Source: Cylindrodendrum hubeiense
Lineage: Eukaryota > Ascomycota > Sordariomycetes > Hypocreales > Nectriaceae
NCBI GenBank assembly: GCA_014621425.1
Contig: JAANBB010000232.1
Location: 1-62,475 of the forward strand
Reading direction: 5' to 3'
Length of the DNA stretch: 62,475 nt
The notes below the pieces were generated by a model. The model searched no databases. It was not told where the DNA came from and saw only the letters and a list, made by a program, of their open reading frames with translations. Shown here one piece after another: positions 20,154 through 31,517 of the stretch. Positions within the stretch are counted from its first letter, which is position 1. Each line of letters begins with the position of its first letter. The position numbers and the translations under genes are program-made.

Positions 20154-21852
20154 ATGGCGACGGTGGCGACAGATGCGGAAAAAGGCCCGACTGCGGTGCC
20201 CGCTCAGCGAACGGCCCCAGACGTGGACCACGATGATCGCAGCGACAGTTTCAGCATCAAGGCATCGTCGATATTCCACAAGGCATTGCGAATGGGACGG
20301 GTCGAGGAGAAGGGCATCCAGCCCATTGCGGTTGAGGAGCGCCAAATGACGCGCTTCTTCAACATCTTTACCGTGTGGTTCTCCATCAATGCCAACATCC
20401 TGGGGTGAGTATCAGATCCTTCGTCGTACGACGACGCTCAAAATGCGATATTTGCTCACACTTTGCCATGCAGAATCACTTTTGGCATGCTTGGGCCTCT
20501 CGCCTACGGCCTCAGCCTGCGAGACTCGTCTCTGGTTATTCTCTTCTTCGGCATGTTCTCTACTGTTGCGCCTGCATACCTGGCCACCTTTGGCCCCAAA
20601 ACAGGCATGAGGCAAATGATCCAGGCTCGATATAGCTTCGGGTATGACAACACCATGACGCCTACGCGCCCTCAACGTACTAATTTGTGATACAGGCGAT
20701 ACATCGTCTCTATTCCCGTACTGCTTAACCTAGCTACGCTCACCGGCTTCATCGTCATCATCTATGTCGTTGGAGGCCAGTGCCTCGCTGCAGTTTCCGG
20801 CGGCAACCTAACCCCCGATGTCGGCATCGTCATCATCGGTCTCCTGTCGCTATTCATCTCGTTTTGCGGATTCAAGGTCCTGCACTACTACGAGACCTAC
20901 GCCTTTATTCCCGCCATCATTGCTATTGCTATTGCTACGGGATGCGGTGGGTCGGACCTCAAGAAGCAGGCCGCCCCTGCAGAGCCTGCTTCGGCGAGCA
21001 TGGTGCTTAGCTTTGGCATGATTGTTGCCAGCTACATGATCCCGTGGGCAGCGATTGCCAGTGATCTCACTACTTACTTTGACCCCAAGGTCCCCTCGTA
21101 AGTTTCTTGCACAGTTGATTCCCCGGTAGCAAGTCGAAAGTCGCTAACAGCCCCACAGATGGCGGGTGTTTGCCTATTCCTACTGCGGTCTCCTGGCCCC
21201 TACGATTCCGCTCATGGTCCTCGGCGCCGCCATCGCTGGTGCTCTGCCCAACGTGCCCGAGTGGAGTGAAGCCTACGAGAAGAACCTCGTCGGTGGCATC
21301 CTCGCCGCAATGCTGTCCAGCGCCGGCGGGTTCGGCAAGTTCGTCGTCGTCATCCTGTCGCTGACGCTGCTCGGCAACACGGGAGGCACCATGTACGCCA
21401 TCACGCTCAACTTCCAGACGCTCATCCCGGGGCTCATCAAGATCCCCCGCTACGCCTTCGCCATTGTCGTGACCGTCATCGTCATCCCCACGGCGATCCG
21501 GGCCCAGCGCGACTTCTTCGTCAACCTCGAGAACTTTGTCGCCCTCATCGGATACTGGTCCGCGTCCTTTATCGGCATCGTCGTCGTGGAGCACCTCGTC
21601 TTCCGCCGCGGAAGCTATGCGTCGTACGACCACGCCATCTGGAACGTGGCCTCGAGCCTGCCCATCGGCGCCGCAGCCCTCGCCTCGGGCATTCTCTGCT
21701 TCGGCCTGGTCGTGCCGTGCATGTCGCAGGTGTGGTGGACAGGCCCCATCGCCAAGACGACGGGAGACATTGGATTCGAGATTGCTTTCGTGCTGAGCTC
21801 GCTGTTCTATGTCCCTCTGCGATACTTTGAGAAGAAGGTTACCGGGAGGTAA
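20154..21852 (+). CDS. NCS1-family nucleobase permease (FCY2/FcyB-like purine-cytosine transporter)
   Basis: Four exons (20154-20404, 20474-20641, 20696-21097, 21159-21852) encode 504 residues. The protein is a plasma-membrane proton symporter, predicted to carry cytosine, adenine, guanine or hypoxanthine. A hydrophilic N-terminal tail (about 65 residues) precedes some twelve hydrophobic segments. Family signatures are FFNIFTVWFSINANILG at the end of exon 1, FGMLGPLAYGLS, GPKTGMRQMIQARYSFG, IVASYMIPWAAIASDLTTYF and the block SAGGFGKFVVVILSLTLLGN. All three introns (69, 54 and 61 bases) interrupt Gly or Ser codons and keep frame. Fungi often carry several Fcy paralogues, so I do not assign a specific gene name; substrate range is inferred from family only. 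Confidence 0.9.
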
Positions 21853-22206
21853 TGAAAGGGGTGGTCGATGACGGCTTCAACGCAATGGTACATCGACCTT
21901 TGTTAGTTCGGCATTGCTGCATCACGGCTTTATGAGATGACGGCCATATAAATGGCTAAAAATAGAGGTTTGCAGATAATGTAATAACAGAAGACTTAAA
22001 AATTAGACATCCGGGTTAATGGATGAGATCATTCCCAGCGCGCAGTGAAAGAGTTTCAAGTCCCTTGGTGGTCTGGCCCCGATTAACTTTGCAGACACAG
22101 CAAGTCCATATGGATAATAACAGCGCGTCGCGAACTTGCGACACTGGTATTTCTCCCATATAAGAAACCTGCGACATCGATAGCTCGTATCTATTCAACA
22201 GTAACC
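21853..22206. other. Intergenic, 354 bases
   Basis: It lies between two plus-strand genes and is relatively AT-rich after the permease stop. I see no gene or repeat in it. Confidence 0.5.
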
Positions 22207-22903
22207 ATGGCTTCCATCTCCTTGGCGTTGGCATGGCTCACCGCGGAGCGCACTGATGCTCGACAAGCGCAGTGCCCAACATGTGTCCGGAACGGGACTG
22301 TCTGTATAGAAGCATTCGTCTCCAACAATGACCGCTTTTTCCCTGATGTGTGTTCTCTCTTGTCTGAGGTGATGGTATAAGGGGTAGACTTACTAACTGT
22401 AGCAGAACGAGGCCAGAGCCGCGATAAATGAGTTCCGCGATGCCGTCCTCGACCTCATGGACGAATGGGTCGACCTAGTCGACTGGCTCTCGTACCGCCA
22501 CATGTTTGCCTACTGGCTGGGCCTCGTCCACTGGCGTCAACGCGTTTACAACCGCAATGTCTTCGACTCTCCCTTCCGGAGCGCCATTCCGCAAGCCTGG
22601 CCCCACCGACTTCTCCAGACGCTCTCGGCGCGAGTACGCCTGGTGCGGGCAACGGATGAGGACTTCTACACGCTGCAGTGCGCGGCATTCCGGCAGGTGC
22701 AGCGGGAGCGGCGGCACGTGTACGTCGCGCGGCTGCGAGGGCTGGAGAAGCGGTATGGGGGCGTTGTCGGCGAGCTGTATATACAGGTGGTGAGGGAGGA
22801 GTGTGTGGGACGGATGGGTTTTTTTGAGGTGACGAGGGAGTTTGATCCGGATATGGAGATTTTGGAGAGGCACTTGGATGGGGACGTCAGGTTTGAGGGG
22901 TGA
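22207..22903 (+). CDS. Hypothetical protein, two exons
   Basis: Exon 1 (22207-22347) begins MASISLALAWLTAERTDARQ and contains CPTCVRNGTVC; exon 2 (22406-22903) gives a total of 212 residues. The intron (22348-22405, donor GTGTGT, branch ACTAACT) ends in TGTAGCAG, so either of two acceptors three bases apart could be used, adding or dropping one Gln. Exon 2 is rich in Trp, Arg and aromatic residues (WLSYRHMFAYWLGLVHWRQR) and predicted mainly helical. Codon use has the high third-position GC of its neighbours until the last 50 codons. I do not recognise the family and propose no function. A start in exon 2 (ATG at 22457, 148 residues) is the alternative if exon 1 is not real. Confidence 0.6.
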
Positions 22904-23347
22904 GGGAGGATATGCTGAGTTGGAGTAATAAGAGGTCCAGGCCACGGGCAAAATAATAGCTTGCGGATATATTTAGCTAGCATAATGAAGAATTCCCAGT
23001 CCGAGTGACTCCTGCGCATGTCTTACTTGGTCTGCCGTGTAAGTGTTGGGGGCGAGGATGCAACCTGCAGTGAGCCGTGAGAATGTTATTCTAGTCACAA
23101 ACACTATTCAAGTACTCGTAGGTGTTCTCGATCGTATATTCATCATCGTTCTATAAAACTGGATATAAATAACTCTAGGGCAATGCCGTAATTCCATGCT
23201 AACCAACCCTTCCTGGCCAGGCTCTTCTACTGGACAGCCGGCCCTGAAATGCCCCCCAAGAACAGTCGTCATTGACAAACCAGGAAAGAAAACCAAGATT
23301 CCAGTGCTAATTCGCAACTGGATGAGTATAGAGAAGCATACTCAGGC
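22904..23347. other. Intergenic, convergent 3' ends
   Basis: The stretch lies between the stop of the hypothetical gene (plus) and the stop of the GPI-protein gene (minus). I see nothing coding in it. Confidence 0.5.
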
Positions 23348-24170
23348 TTACGCCAGCATGAGGAAGGCACCAGCAACAGCAACACCGGCAATGCCAATGG
23401 GGGCCAGGGCCGGCGCAGCATTGTCGGTCTCGTTGGCCTGCTCGGCGCTGTTGGTAGCAGTAGCGGTGCTGTCGCTGCTGCTGCCGCTGCTGGACGAGTC
23501 GTCGGAGCTGGAGCCGGTGCTGCCCGAGGCCGAGGCGCTGACGGTAGCAGTGCCGGAGCTGTCGGAGCTGTGGGATCTGCTCGAGCCGGGGACGATGGTC
23601 GTCGTCAGCTGCGAGAGGGCGGTGGGAGCAGTGGCATCGACGGTGATACCATCGGCAGCAGTGGATGAGGCTGAGGCGTAGCTGGAGGTGGTCCAGCCGC
23701 AGGTGTGAAGGATGTCCTTGATCTCTGGGTGGTTGTGAGTATACTGCATAAGGGGGGGTTGCCGCGTGTAAGTCAGGAAGTTACTCACCCTCGAGGTCAG
23801 CGTAATCCCAGTCATCATTCCAGCCGTCGTCGTCGTTATCATTCCAATCGTCGTTGTCATTGTCATCATCGTCGTCGTCATCATCGTCATAGTCACGCCA
23901 GCTCTGGCGCATGCAGTCGGCGCACAGGGCGGCGATGTGGCCGACGTCGAAGCTGTCGTTGGTGCAGATGCACTGGGCCTCGAGGCGGTTCTCGTTGCGG
24001 TCCGTGTCGTCGCTGCCGCTCAGGTCGACCTCGCAGGCGTTGGTCAACGTCACGATGGGCTTGCAGATGGTCTTGCAGGCGTCGGGCACGTCGTCGTTGT
24101 CCAGCTGGAGGTCGGCGCGCGCGAGGAAGAGGAGAGGCGCAATGGCCAGGGCGATCTTGTTGGCGTACAT
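23348..24170 (-). CDS. Cysteine-rich GPI-anchored cell-wall protein with poly-Asp tract
   Basis: Two exons (24170-23789, 23724-23348) encode 252 residues; the intron is 23788-23725 (GTGAGT...CCCAG). A signal peptide (MYANKIALAIAPLLFLARA) leads into a domain with eight cysteines spaced as DACKTIC, NACEV, QCIC, ALCADC and HTCGW. This resembles the eight-Cys surface domains of fungal adhesion and infection proteins, but is not a clear CFEM match. Between the seventh and eighth Cys lies an extreme acidic run (nine consecutive Asp, then repeated Asn/Asp/Trp). A Ser/Thr-rich region of about 90 residues, likely O-glycosylated, follows. The hydrophobic C-terminus (APIGIAGVAVAGAFLMLA) fits a GPI-anchor signal. 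The intron falls just before the last cysteine. Role in the wall or in metal or ion binding is inference. Confidence 0.85.
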
Positions 24171-24300
24171 GATGATTGTGGAGAGTCAGATGTATGGGAT
24201 TGGAGGCGTGATAGAGTAGAAGAAGTGTGAGAGTGTTGATGGATGTTGATGTCTTGATGCTGGTATTAAACAATTCATTCAAAGACGGGGCCGTCATGAT

Positions 24301-24308
24301 TATTTATA
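24301..24308 (-). promoter_or_regulatory. Putative TATA box of the GPI-protein gene
   Basis: TATAAATA on the minus strand, about 130 bases before the start codon at 24170. Confidence 0.45.
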
Positions 24309-27262
24309 CACGGAACGTAGAACATCATGCTTCAATGCTCAACGCTTGGCAAGCTGCCCAAACCCCATGCACATCGCCATCTCGCTACTCTCCGGCCGCA
24401 AGCCTTGGCATCTTCTGTGTCTCCACGCCGCTTCGACGGCGATCTTCCCCAAGCCACCCGAGAGTGCCAAATGAAGGTGTCCGGGATCCCAGCGGTCTGC
24501 AGCGCAGGGCGAAGCCGATCGCTGCCCCGTCCGCCCAGAGACGGCTCGAGGCCCCCGAGAATAGCTGCGGGTCCTCGCATGTCACTCGCAATCATGGGAA
24601 AGTCGTCCCGGCCTCTCTCGCCGGGAGCGCTGGCATGACGCTCGTCGAGCTTATTCGCGACAGGGCGGTTCCGCCAAGCAGCGGGGCCCTGCGAGGCGGA
24701 GGGCTTGGCGACCGTCATGATGGGTGATACAGCGCAATTACTAAGTCGGACGCAGCCAGCCAGCGCGCGAGGGCAGCCTGCAGCGTCCGTTTATACCCAT
24801 CTGACAGCATCGCTGTGGTTCGGCTCGTCGGGGCAGTCCCGAAGCCGCCGAGGGCATCTTCCGTCTCTCCGCGTTCCCAGCGGCGCTGACTCCCGCCGAC
24901 TGCCGGGCCCGGATCGTCAGCATTCATTTTCTGGTGTTTCTCAAGGTTCCCAAACGAAATGAAAACAAGCGTTTAGACTTTTGGCAGTGTGGAGGAGCCG
25001 GCCTGTGCCAAGAACAAGCTTGTATAGTTGCCAATGCATCAGCCCCCCCGGACCACGTAAGTCCGTGGGCCCATCCGTCTGGGCTGGGGGCCAACCGACT
25101 GGACAGGACTCATGGTGGAGAGAGTTGCGAGGGATTATGCACGTTTGAGCGGATGAGTGTCTGAATGTCTGGGAATGTTGGGAGTCTGAACAGTGCCCAA
25201 ACGAGGCCATCTCCATGCTGAACGTGTGGAGAGAGTGTGGGTTTCTGATCTCCAAGTGCGGCTTCGACGACGCGTAACCCTGTTTCCAGCTGTGCCGGGG
25301 TATTAAAGTTGCTGCAGATCTTGTTAATCCCAACGCAGCCTCGCTGTGGTCGCGTGAGCATCCCGCCAAGTCGAACCGTCGGGCAAGCTGCATCGTTTCA
25401 CATCCAACGTCGTCCCCACCACGCCAGCCCAGCCCAAACAAAAGCCCACGCGGGATTAACGACGAGACCAGACGAGCCGTAGGATGCAGGCAGAGCCCCG
25501 ATGCCACGCGTTTTATGTTTCTATCTTTGGAAACAAAACCGCCTCGTACAATCAGAAGGCAGCGGCCGAGTGTGCCTCATGATGGTGGCGCTTTGGGGAC
25601 CGCTCGCTCACCGATCGCCGTGTCTCGCCAAGACTGCAAGATGGTCGATCGATCAGGTTTTTTCGAGTGCCGAAGGGAGGGGGACGCGTAAGATCAACCG
25701 AGTGACATGACTCCAACGCAGCTTTGATGAGTTGGCTCGTTTGTAAGCGTGCGAAATGGAAGGCAGAGATTGCTCGGCGTGACGTTGCTGGGTTCCCTTG
25801 TGAGGAGGATGGAGAAGTGGCATGGTCTTGACAAAGAGGCTGCCCCTTTGGCAAGCACTGCCGGAAATGATCCATTACTTCATGCTCCCCGATGGGTTTC
25901 GTATTTTGACATTACAAAGCCAGCAAACATAGCGTATGACATAACACAAGCTTCCTCCAGCGTGGATTCCTCTTACCAATCTCCCATGGACTGACAAGGA
26001 ACTACAAATAATGAAACAAGACCCAGTAGAGTCAAAGTCGAGGGCGTAAACAAGCATGAAAATAAGGTTTATGGAGAGAATAGACCTCAGTTAATTTAAG
26101 GTCCGCGTACGGGTAGCATTTCCCCGTATTCATCACACAATATGGCAATTATAATTTGCCCCGACTCGCCGTGGCCCGTGGCTTTCGGGCCCGCCGAATC
26201 TAGCTTGAACGGGATTTCTGAATGGCGCAAGGACAAGAGGTATCCGTTGAGGCTGTGTTACCCGGAAGGACGAACACGGAAGTTCCGTGATAAGTACTGG
26301 ACGATAAGATAGTAGATATGGTGGTGTGTATTTGTGGCAATTAGTTGGTGGTTGTGTACTCTTATAAGATATATCCTTGGTGAGAAACCTCGTAAACACA
26401 ACGATCTCTCTTCCACGTTTCGAACCAGATTGCGCAACAATGATTCCTATCAGGAAATAGGGATTTTAAGTAGCTGATCTACGAATGTCAGTGTCGAAGA
26501 ACCAACAGACTTGTTCCCATTATGTCAAACACGTACTATCCATCCCCATCTGATCTCTGGCCGAGGCCATTCACTTACCCTATACCAAGCTAGATCGTCT
26601 CCGTGGGTTCTCCAGATAGCCCCCGCAATGCATTCCTGCCCCGGATCATTTGCCCAAATTCTCCAAGACTGCAATACTTGGGCAATAATAGCTAACCCAG
26701 TAGCTGAATCTTTAGATATTATTGACATTTGTTCCTTCGTCTAATTATTTTATGAGCTCAGGATACTGAAGCGATGTTAAGAATGCATCCTTATCCGAGC
26801 GGGGTGGAAACCGCTCAGAAACGGTAGAAGCCCCGCCGTTCGCTACTCAACACCATAGCCAACCCTTCTCCGCAATCAGCACCTCAGATCCTTTCCCAAA
26901 AGCCCATGCTACTCTGCTGCTTCGCCATGCAGTGTCAGGAACCTTTGCTGGCGTGAGTCACACCCCGACCCGTCGAAGCATGTTTGCGGGCGTCGACGGC
27001 CCCTCCGAAACGGTACGACGTGGACGTGGCATGGAAGCAAGTGAGACTCCGTCCTGATAAACGGTGTGAGCCTCCACTGCCCCTCTTTGTGTGCTACTCA
27101 CCGTAACGCTGCCGTGCTAGCAGCCATTCGTACCTGGCGGTAGGGCGGCTTATGGGACCATGCATCCGGATGACGAAATTGGCACCGTTAGCGCTCGCCT
27201 GGATCGAAGATGTACCCCCAGTTAGTCGCTGATCTGTCCCTGTGGCTGGCACGGCTGGCATG

Positions 27263-27289
27263 GCCGCCATGGTCGCCATGGTCGCCATG
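27263..27289. repeat. 9-base tandem repeat GYCGCCATG x3
   Basis: GCCGCCATG, GTCGCCATG, GTCGCCATG in direct succession, just upstream of the bZIP TATA box. The repeats carry ATG triplets but lie before the presumed transcript start. Confidence 0.7.
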
Positions 27290-27326
27290 GCCTGTCGGAG
27301 CATCCGCGCCATGTCTCGGTATTCCG

Positions 27327-27332
27327 TATAAA
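27327..27332 (+). promoter_or_regulatory. Putative TATA box of the bZIP gene
   Basis: TATAAA followed by a pyrimidine-rich tract of about 100 bases (CTCTCC...CTCTTCTTCC), a usual fungal core promoter layout, about 160 bases before the first ATG. Confidence 0.5.
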
Positions 27333-27487
27333 ACCTCTCCCCACCATCGCGACTCTCCTGCTCTCTTCTTCCTCCTCAACCAACTCCAGCCGGCTTGATC
27401 CCCCTCAGCCGCCGCTCTCTCCCTCCCCCTTCGCCTTTCCGGCCCCCTTATTTCGTAGGGGAGGCCGTCGCCCCCTACTCTGAATCA

Positions 27488-28394
27488 ATGGCCGCCGCAT
27501 GCTCAGCAAGCGCGATGTGCGTTCGTCTCCCCGCAGTCTTCTTCCAGCCGCAGCAACTCTGCAACGCCGTCAAGCCGCCCTGGTAATAGTCACGGAGATG
27601 CCCTGGGGCTTCTCAACCTCCTCCCCTCCCAACACGATAACAACGACAACAACCTCTCCCCTGTATTTGATCTTGGCTACGACTTTGGCGCCTTCGACTT
27701 CAACACTTCGCCGGACTTGTTCCTCGCCGGCGACGGATTGGACGGCCACCAAGACAATTGGTTTGCCCAAGGGTGCCTCTTGGATCCCACACTTGATCTC
27801 TCCGGCGGTGCTGTTTTGATTCCCGACATGGCGACTCAGACACAGACCTCACCGCCGCTGGGAATGAGTGGTGACTTTCTCCATCTCGATGGCGACTTCC
27901 TCTCCCAAGAGACGGCCAACCTCATCACTTCTACTCTTGAGCAACCGTCATCATCAATCAGCCATCTTCACGCATCCAACCCCACTACGACGACATCATC
28001 TCCCTCCAAAAACTCACCCTCTTACGCCGTCACCTCCTCCGGCTTCTCCACCTTCAGCCTCAACCCCAACAGCCAACACTCGCCCGACAGCAACAGCAGT
28101 CTCACCAGCAGCACCAAGCGCAAGGCGGAGTCCCCTCCCGAGGACGACCCCGCCGCCGTGGTTCTCAAGCGTCAGCGCAACACCGTGGCGGCTCGCAAGT
28201 ACCGCCAGAAGCGCCTCGACCGCATCGCAGAGCTGGAGGAGGCCCTCGCTGAAATGACGGGCGACCGTGATGACCTGCGGCTGAAGCTGGCTCGGCGCGA
28301 GGCCGAGGTGGATGCGCTACGGGAGGTTTTGGGAAGAAGTGAGAAGTCGCACACACCTCGTCATACGTCCACTGTCACACCTCACAACACTTAA
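27488..28394 (+). CDS. bZIP transcription factor, GCN4/CPC-1/JlbA-like
   Basis: The C-terminal half is a clear bZIP: basic region KRQRNTVAARKYRQKRLDRI, then a leucine zipper with heptads from AELEEALAEMTGD to VDALREVL. Ahead of it are acidic/aromatic blocks (FDLGYDFGAFDF, LFLAGDGLDG) resembling activation domains. The zipper frame stays open upstream to about 27490 but has no ATG before 27829. My model uses ATG 27488 with a 29-base first exon (27488-27516), donor GTGCGT at 27517, and an acceptor at 27574 or 27589 (58 or 73-base intron). Both keep phase, and the start would read MAAACSASAI. An acceptor at 27553 (37 bases) is less likely. If unspliced, ATG 27488 opens a 32-codon upstream frame, and translation of the bZIP would start at 27829. 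GCN4-class factors control amino-acid starvation responses and are often under upstream-frame control. The first exon is uncertain. Confidence 0.75.
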
Positions 28395-31300
28395 TACTTG
28401 TCAATCTCATGGGAGTGAGAAGGTGAGATTCCCCACGAAAGTCAATTGCATCTTCATGTAACTATCAACCAATCATCTAGGGATGATTGAACAGCCGAGT
28501 TAAAGCGCTGGAACGAGACACCTGTATGGGATGCCGACGCAGTTAGCATAACCGTTCAACTTTGTATATAGAGCGATATGAAATTCTAAAGTTTTCTTCT
28601 TTTTGTGACAATATTTTGCCATCTTTGTGTCTCAGACGATGTCGTTTCTCTTCCTTTTTATTTTGGACTCATGCGACTCATGGGAGATGTCGTCGGATTC
28701 CGTTTCTCTCTTCATGGACATGGGGGTTGGTGCTTGGGTGGGGTATTTGCAAAACTTACATTCTGATTATCTTTAATTCATAGTTCACTCCTCATGGGTG
28801 CTTATCGATGTGTTCTATTGATGCCTTGTTCCATCTCCATGAAGCAATTGAGGTTCTATATACTCTCTATTCAACAACACTGTCTCCTGTCTCTCATATC
28901 CTCTTCCGAACCCTCCGATATCACATCACCTCTTTGCAGCAACGACATCAACATCAATATTTGTCGAAATGATTCATTATGATTATCTCCGATGCCCATC
29001 GACAAATCGATGCACCTTGATCCCACATCTCCATGTCCGAAACGGTGAAATCGCAAAACGGTGGGATGCACCCATGTCACCCTAGCGTCGCGAGTGGGTC
29101 ACCCCATGCTGTGAATCAGAATGAGCCAGAATGACTCATTCCTTGGCAGGCCTAATCGGGAAAGACGGCCATATGGGACTAGCCAGTGGATAAGCTAACG
29201 GAACGGTCGACGGGCGTCACTAACAGATGGGACTTGGTGGCCAGACCGTCTTGATATAAGTGCAACAGGGGCTCTGTTGGATTCCCATTGAGTCCCTATT
29301 TTCCCTGGCTTCGCTTTCACAACTGAAGCACTCCTAGATGTGTTACGAGGTAGCTCATATAAATTGTCCAGCCCCCCTCGCTTGTGTTGTGCGACCCAGA
29401 CATCTCACAGAGCGCCCACAACGAACACGCCGGATCCGGGTCTCGTACGACGCGGACATCAGACACCACAAGAACTCCAACAGCCGAGACAAACCGTGCC
29501 CAACGTCGAACATCAAGCCTCTGTTGGCTGAGCCTTGCCCGTTTACCAAATCCACGACCAGACACGGGAGGGCGACATCATAGGGAACGAGGGGAGAGAC
29601 ACATCACGATTCGACGACCGTCGCTGAGCGACTCAAGGTTGTCCAGCAATTGACGTTGATTTTCGCCAGGCTACGTATCCTGCGTTGAGAACCCGACGAT
29701 TCCCTTCCTGATATTCCCATGCCCAATAACTGAGGAGGCCTCGGCGCATATTGAGACCCACTGTTTACATTACTACGTAGTACGACGGGAGCAATAAGTT
29801 CGGTTTCTTCCAGATTCGCCACCCATGGTTATAGCCATCATAGACTCCTAGTAGCCTCATTGTTATATCTATAGTAAGAATACCTTGAGCCGGGACACGC
29901 CGGCCTACGTTTAGAATAGGTCTAAGGCAGCGCCGATATCTGTAGACGGGTCTACCCGTGGAACCGATACTGATGGTTTTCCCCCGGACACCTCAATCAC
30001 AAGGAAAATTGACGGACGTCTCTGATGCAGAAGCGCAAAGAGAGCGACGGTCCCATCACCCTCATCTTGATTCTTCGTTAACGCCGATGTGTGACGCTCA
30101 CCCAAACATGAAACCCCCAAGGAAATCTGAAGCATGACCAACCTCAACCCACCAGGCCACTTGACCATCATGACCCACCGCTAGCAATCTCACCGACTAC
30201 TGCTCACCTAAACTACGTCACAGATACCCGTGACCCTACTCACCTTGACGGAAAAGTGGCTAGTCTCCACCAGCCTCCACCATCGGGTCAAACGGGCAAC
30301 ATGCTTGAATGCGCCCGTCGCGGCACGGCGGTGGGAGCGGCCCGCGACTCGCCATTCTCTCCCTTGACATATCCCGCTCTCTAGCCGCTGACGGGAGTTT
30401 AGACCATCAAAGAGCCAAGATGGTCGCCGTTCCCGACTTCTGGTGCGGTTGGGGCGTGAATAGTTGCCCCCGCAGAGTCCAAGACAAGGATTGCGTAAAA
30501 GGGGACGCCGTATAAACCGCATTGTTTTTCTTGACAAACCCAAAGGACATATCAAAGTCGCCACTAATCCGGGATCCTGCCCATTGGTGCATGGAAGAAA
30601 CACCATGAGGCTGCCGGGGTGTCTAAGAGTTGCCCCGGGCCCGAGAGACTCAGAGCCTTTCCGGTTTCCGCACACACCGGACGACAACAAGCCCGCCTTT
30701 TGTTGTGCCCAAGGGGGCACCCTCACGCAATTACACGCGACATGTGAAAGACTGTGTGGCGATGAAGAATCTTGGAAAAAACACAGTTCGTCACGCGTCC
30801 ATCCTCCCCACAAAGGGATGCCCCGGAACTCAATCACTTCACCAGCGAAGCCTTTGCCCCTATTCGTCATCCTCTCACACACCGCGATACGAGACTGCGA
30901 CGCCCGTCAATGCTCCAGCCTACTCGGGGTTCCAGCCGGTCCAAGACACTTGCACACCACCACCAAGTCACATGCCTGGTCATCCGCCCGCTCTTGACTT
31001 ATAGCAGCCCTGGGTGGAATCCAAGTGGCTAGGACGATACCATTAGGCCCTAGCGGAATGTGGCTTGGCCTTTCTAGGACTTCAGGTTGCCTTACTGGAG
31101 CTTAGTGAGGCTCTCGTGGCAGACTTGGTCAGCCAAGGACGTAGTGATTGTAGATGATGCTTTTAACACCCTTGAGACACTCTTAAACAAGTGCCGGTAC
31201 AAAGGCGGAATTTCGTCGTCAATGAGCAATGATTGTGTCATGGATTCATCATCACACATGGATCCAGACCTTGGGTTCTCCTGAGTGGTGTTCCCATGAA

Positions 31301-31455
31301 TATTGACAAGATCAGATGAACCATCCCGGAACTTGTTGACATCTTGGCACTTGATGCCGTTACCCGTCACCATTTTTAGGCTAGGGAACCCGACGGGAAG
31401 AAAATGTAAATGATCAAATAATCAGGGATTTAGCAGTTTTTGACCTGACATTTCA

Positions 31456-31517
31456 CCGAGGTGTGGACGCTGGCACTTGAACCGGCGGCGATGAGCAGAT
31501 CATGCCACACACCTCGG
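31456..31517. repeat. Spaced inverted repeat, 10-base arms
   Basis: CCGAGGTGTG at 31456-31465 pairs perfectly with CACACCTCGG at 31508-31517 across 42 bases. A direct repeat GGCACTTG also occurs within and just after it. It may be a chance structure or a remnant. Confidence 0.5.

Larger units (their letters stand above)
24171..27487. other. Intergenic, 3.3 kb, divergent promoters
   Basis: The stretch lies between the starts of the GPI-protein gene (minus) and the bZIP gene (plus). Open frames up to 188 codons exist (24941-25507 minus) but have no recognisable domain or coding-like composition. Besides the TATA boxes at each end and a 9-base repeat at 27263-27289, I see no feature. Confidence 0.45.

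Noticed and set aside
30208..30882. 224-codon minus-strand frame
   Set aside because: Begins with GTG, has no recognisable motif, and overlaps several equally long frames on the other strand.
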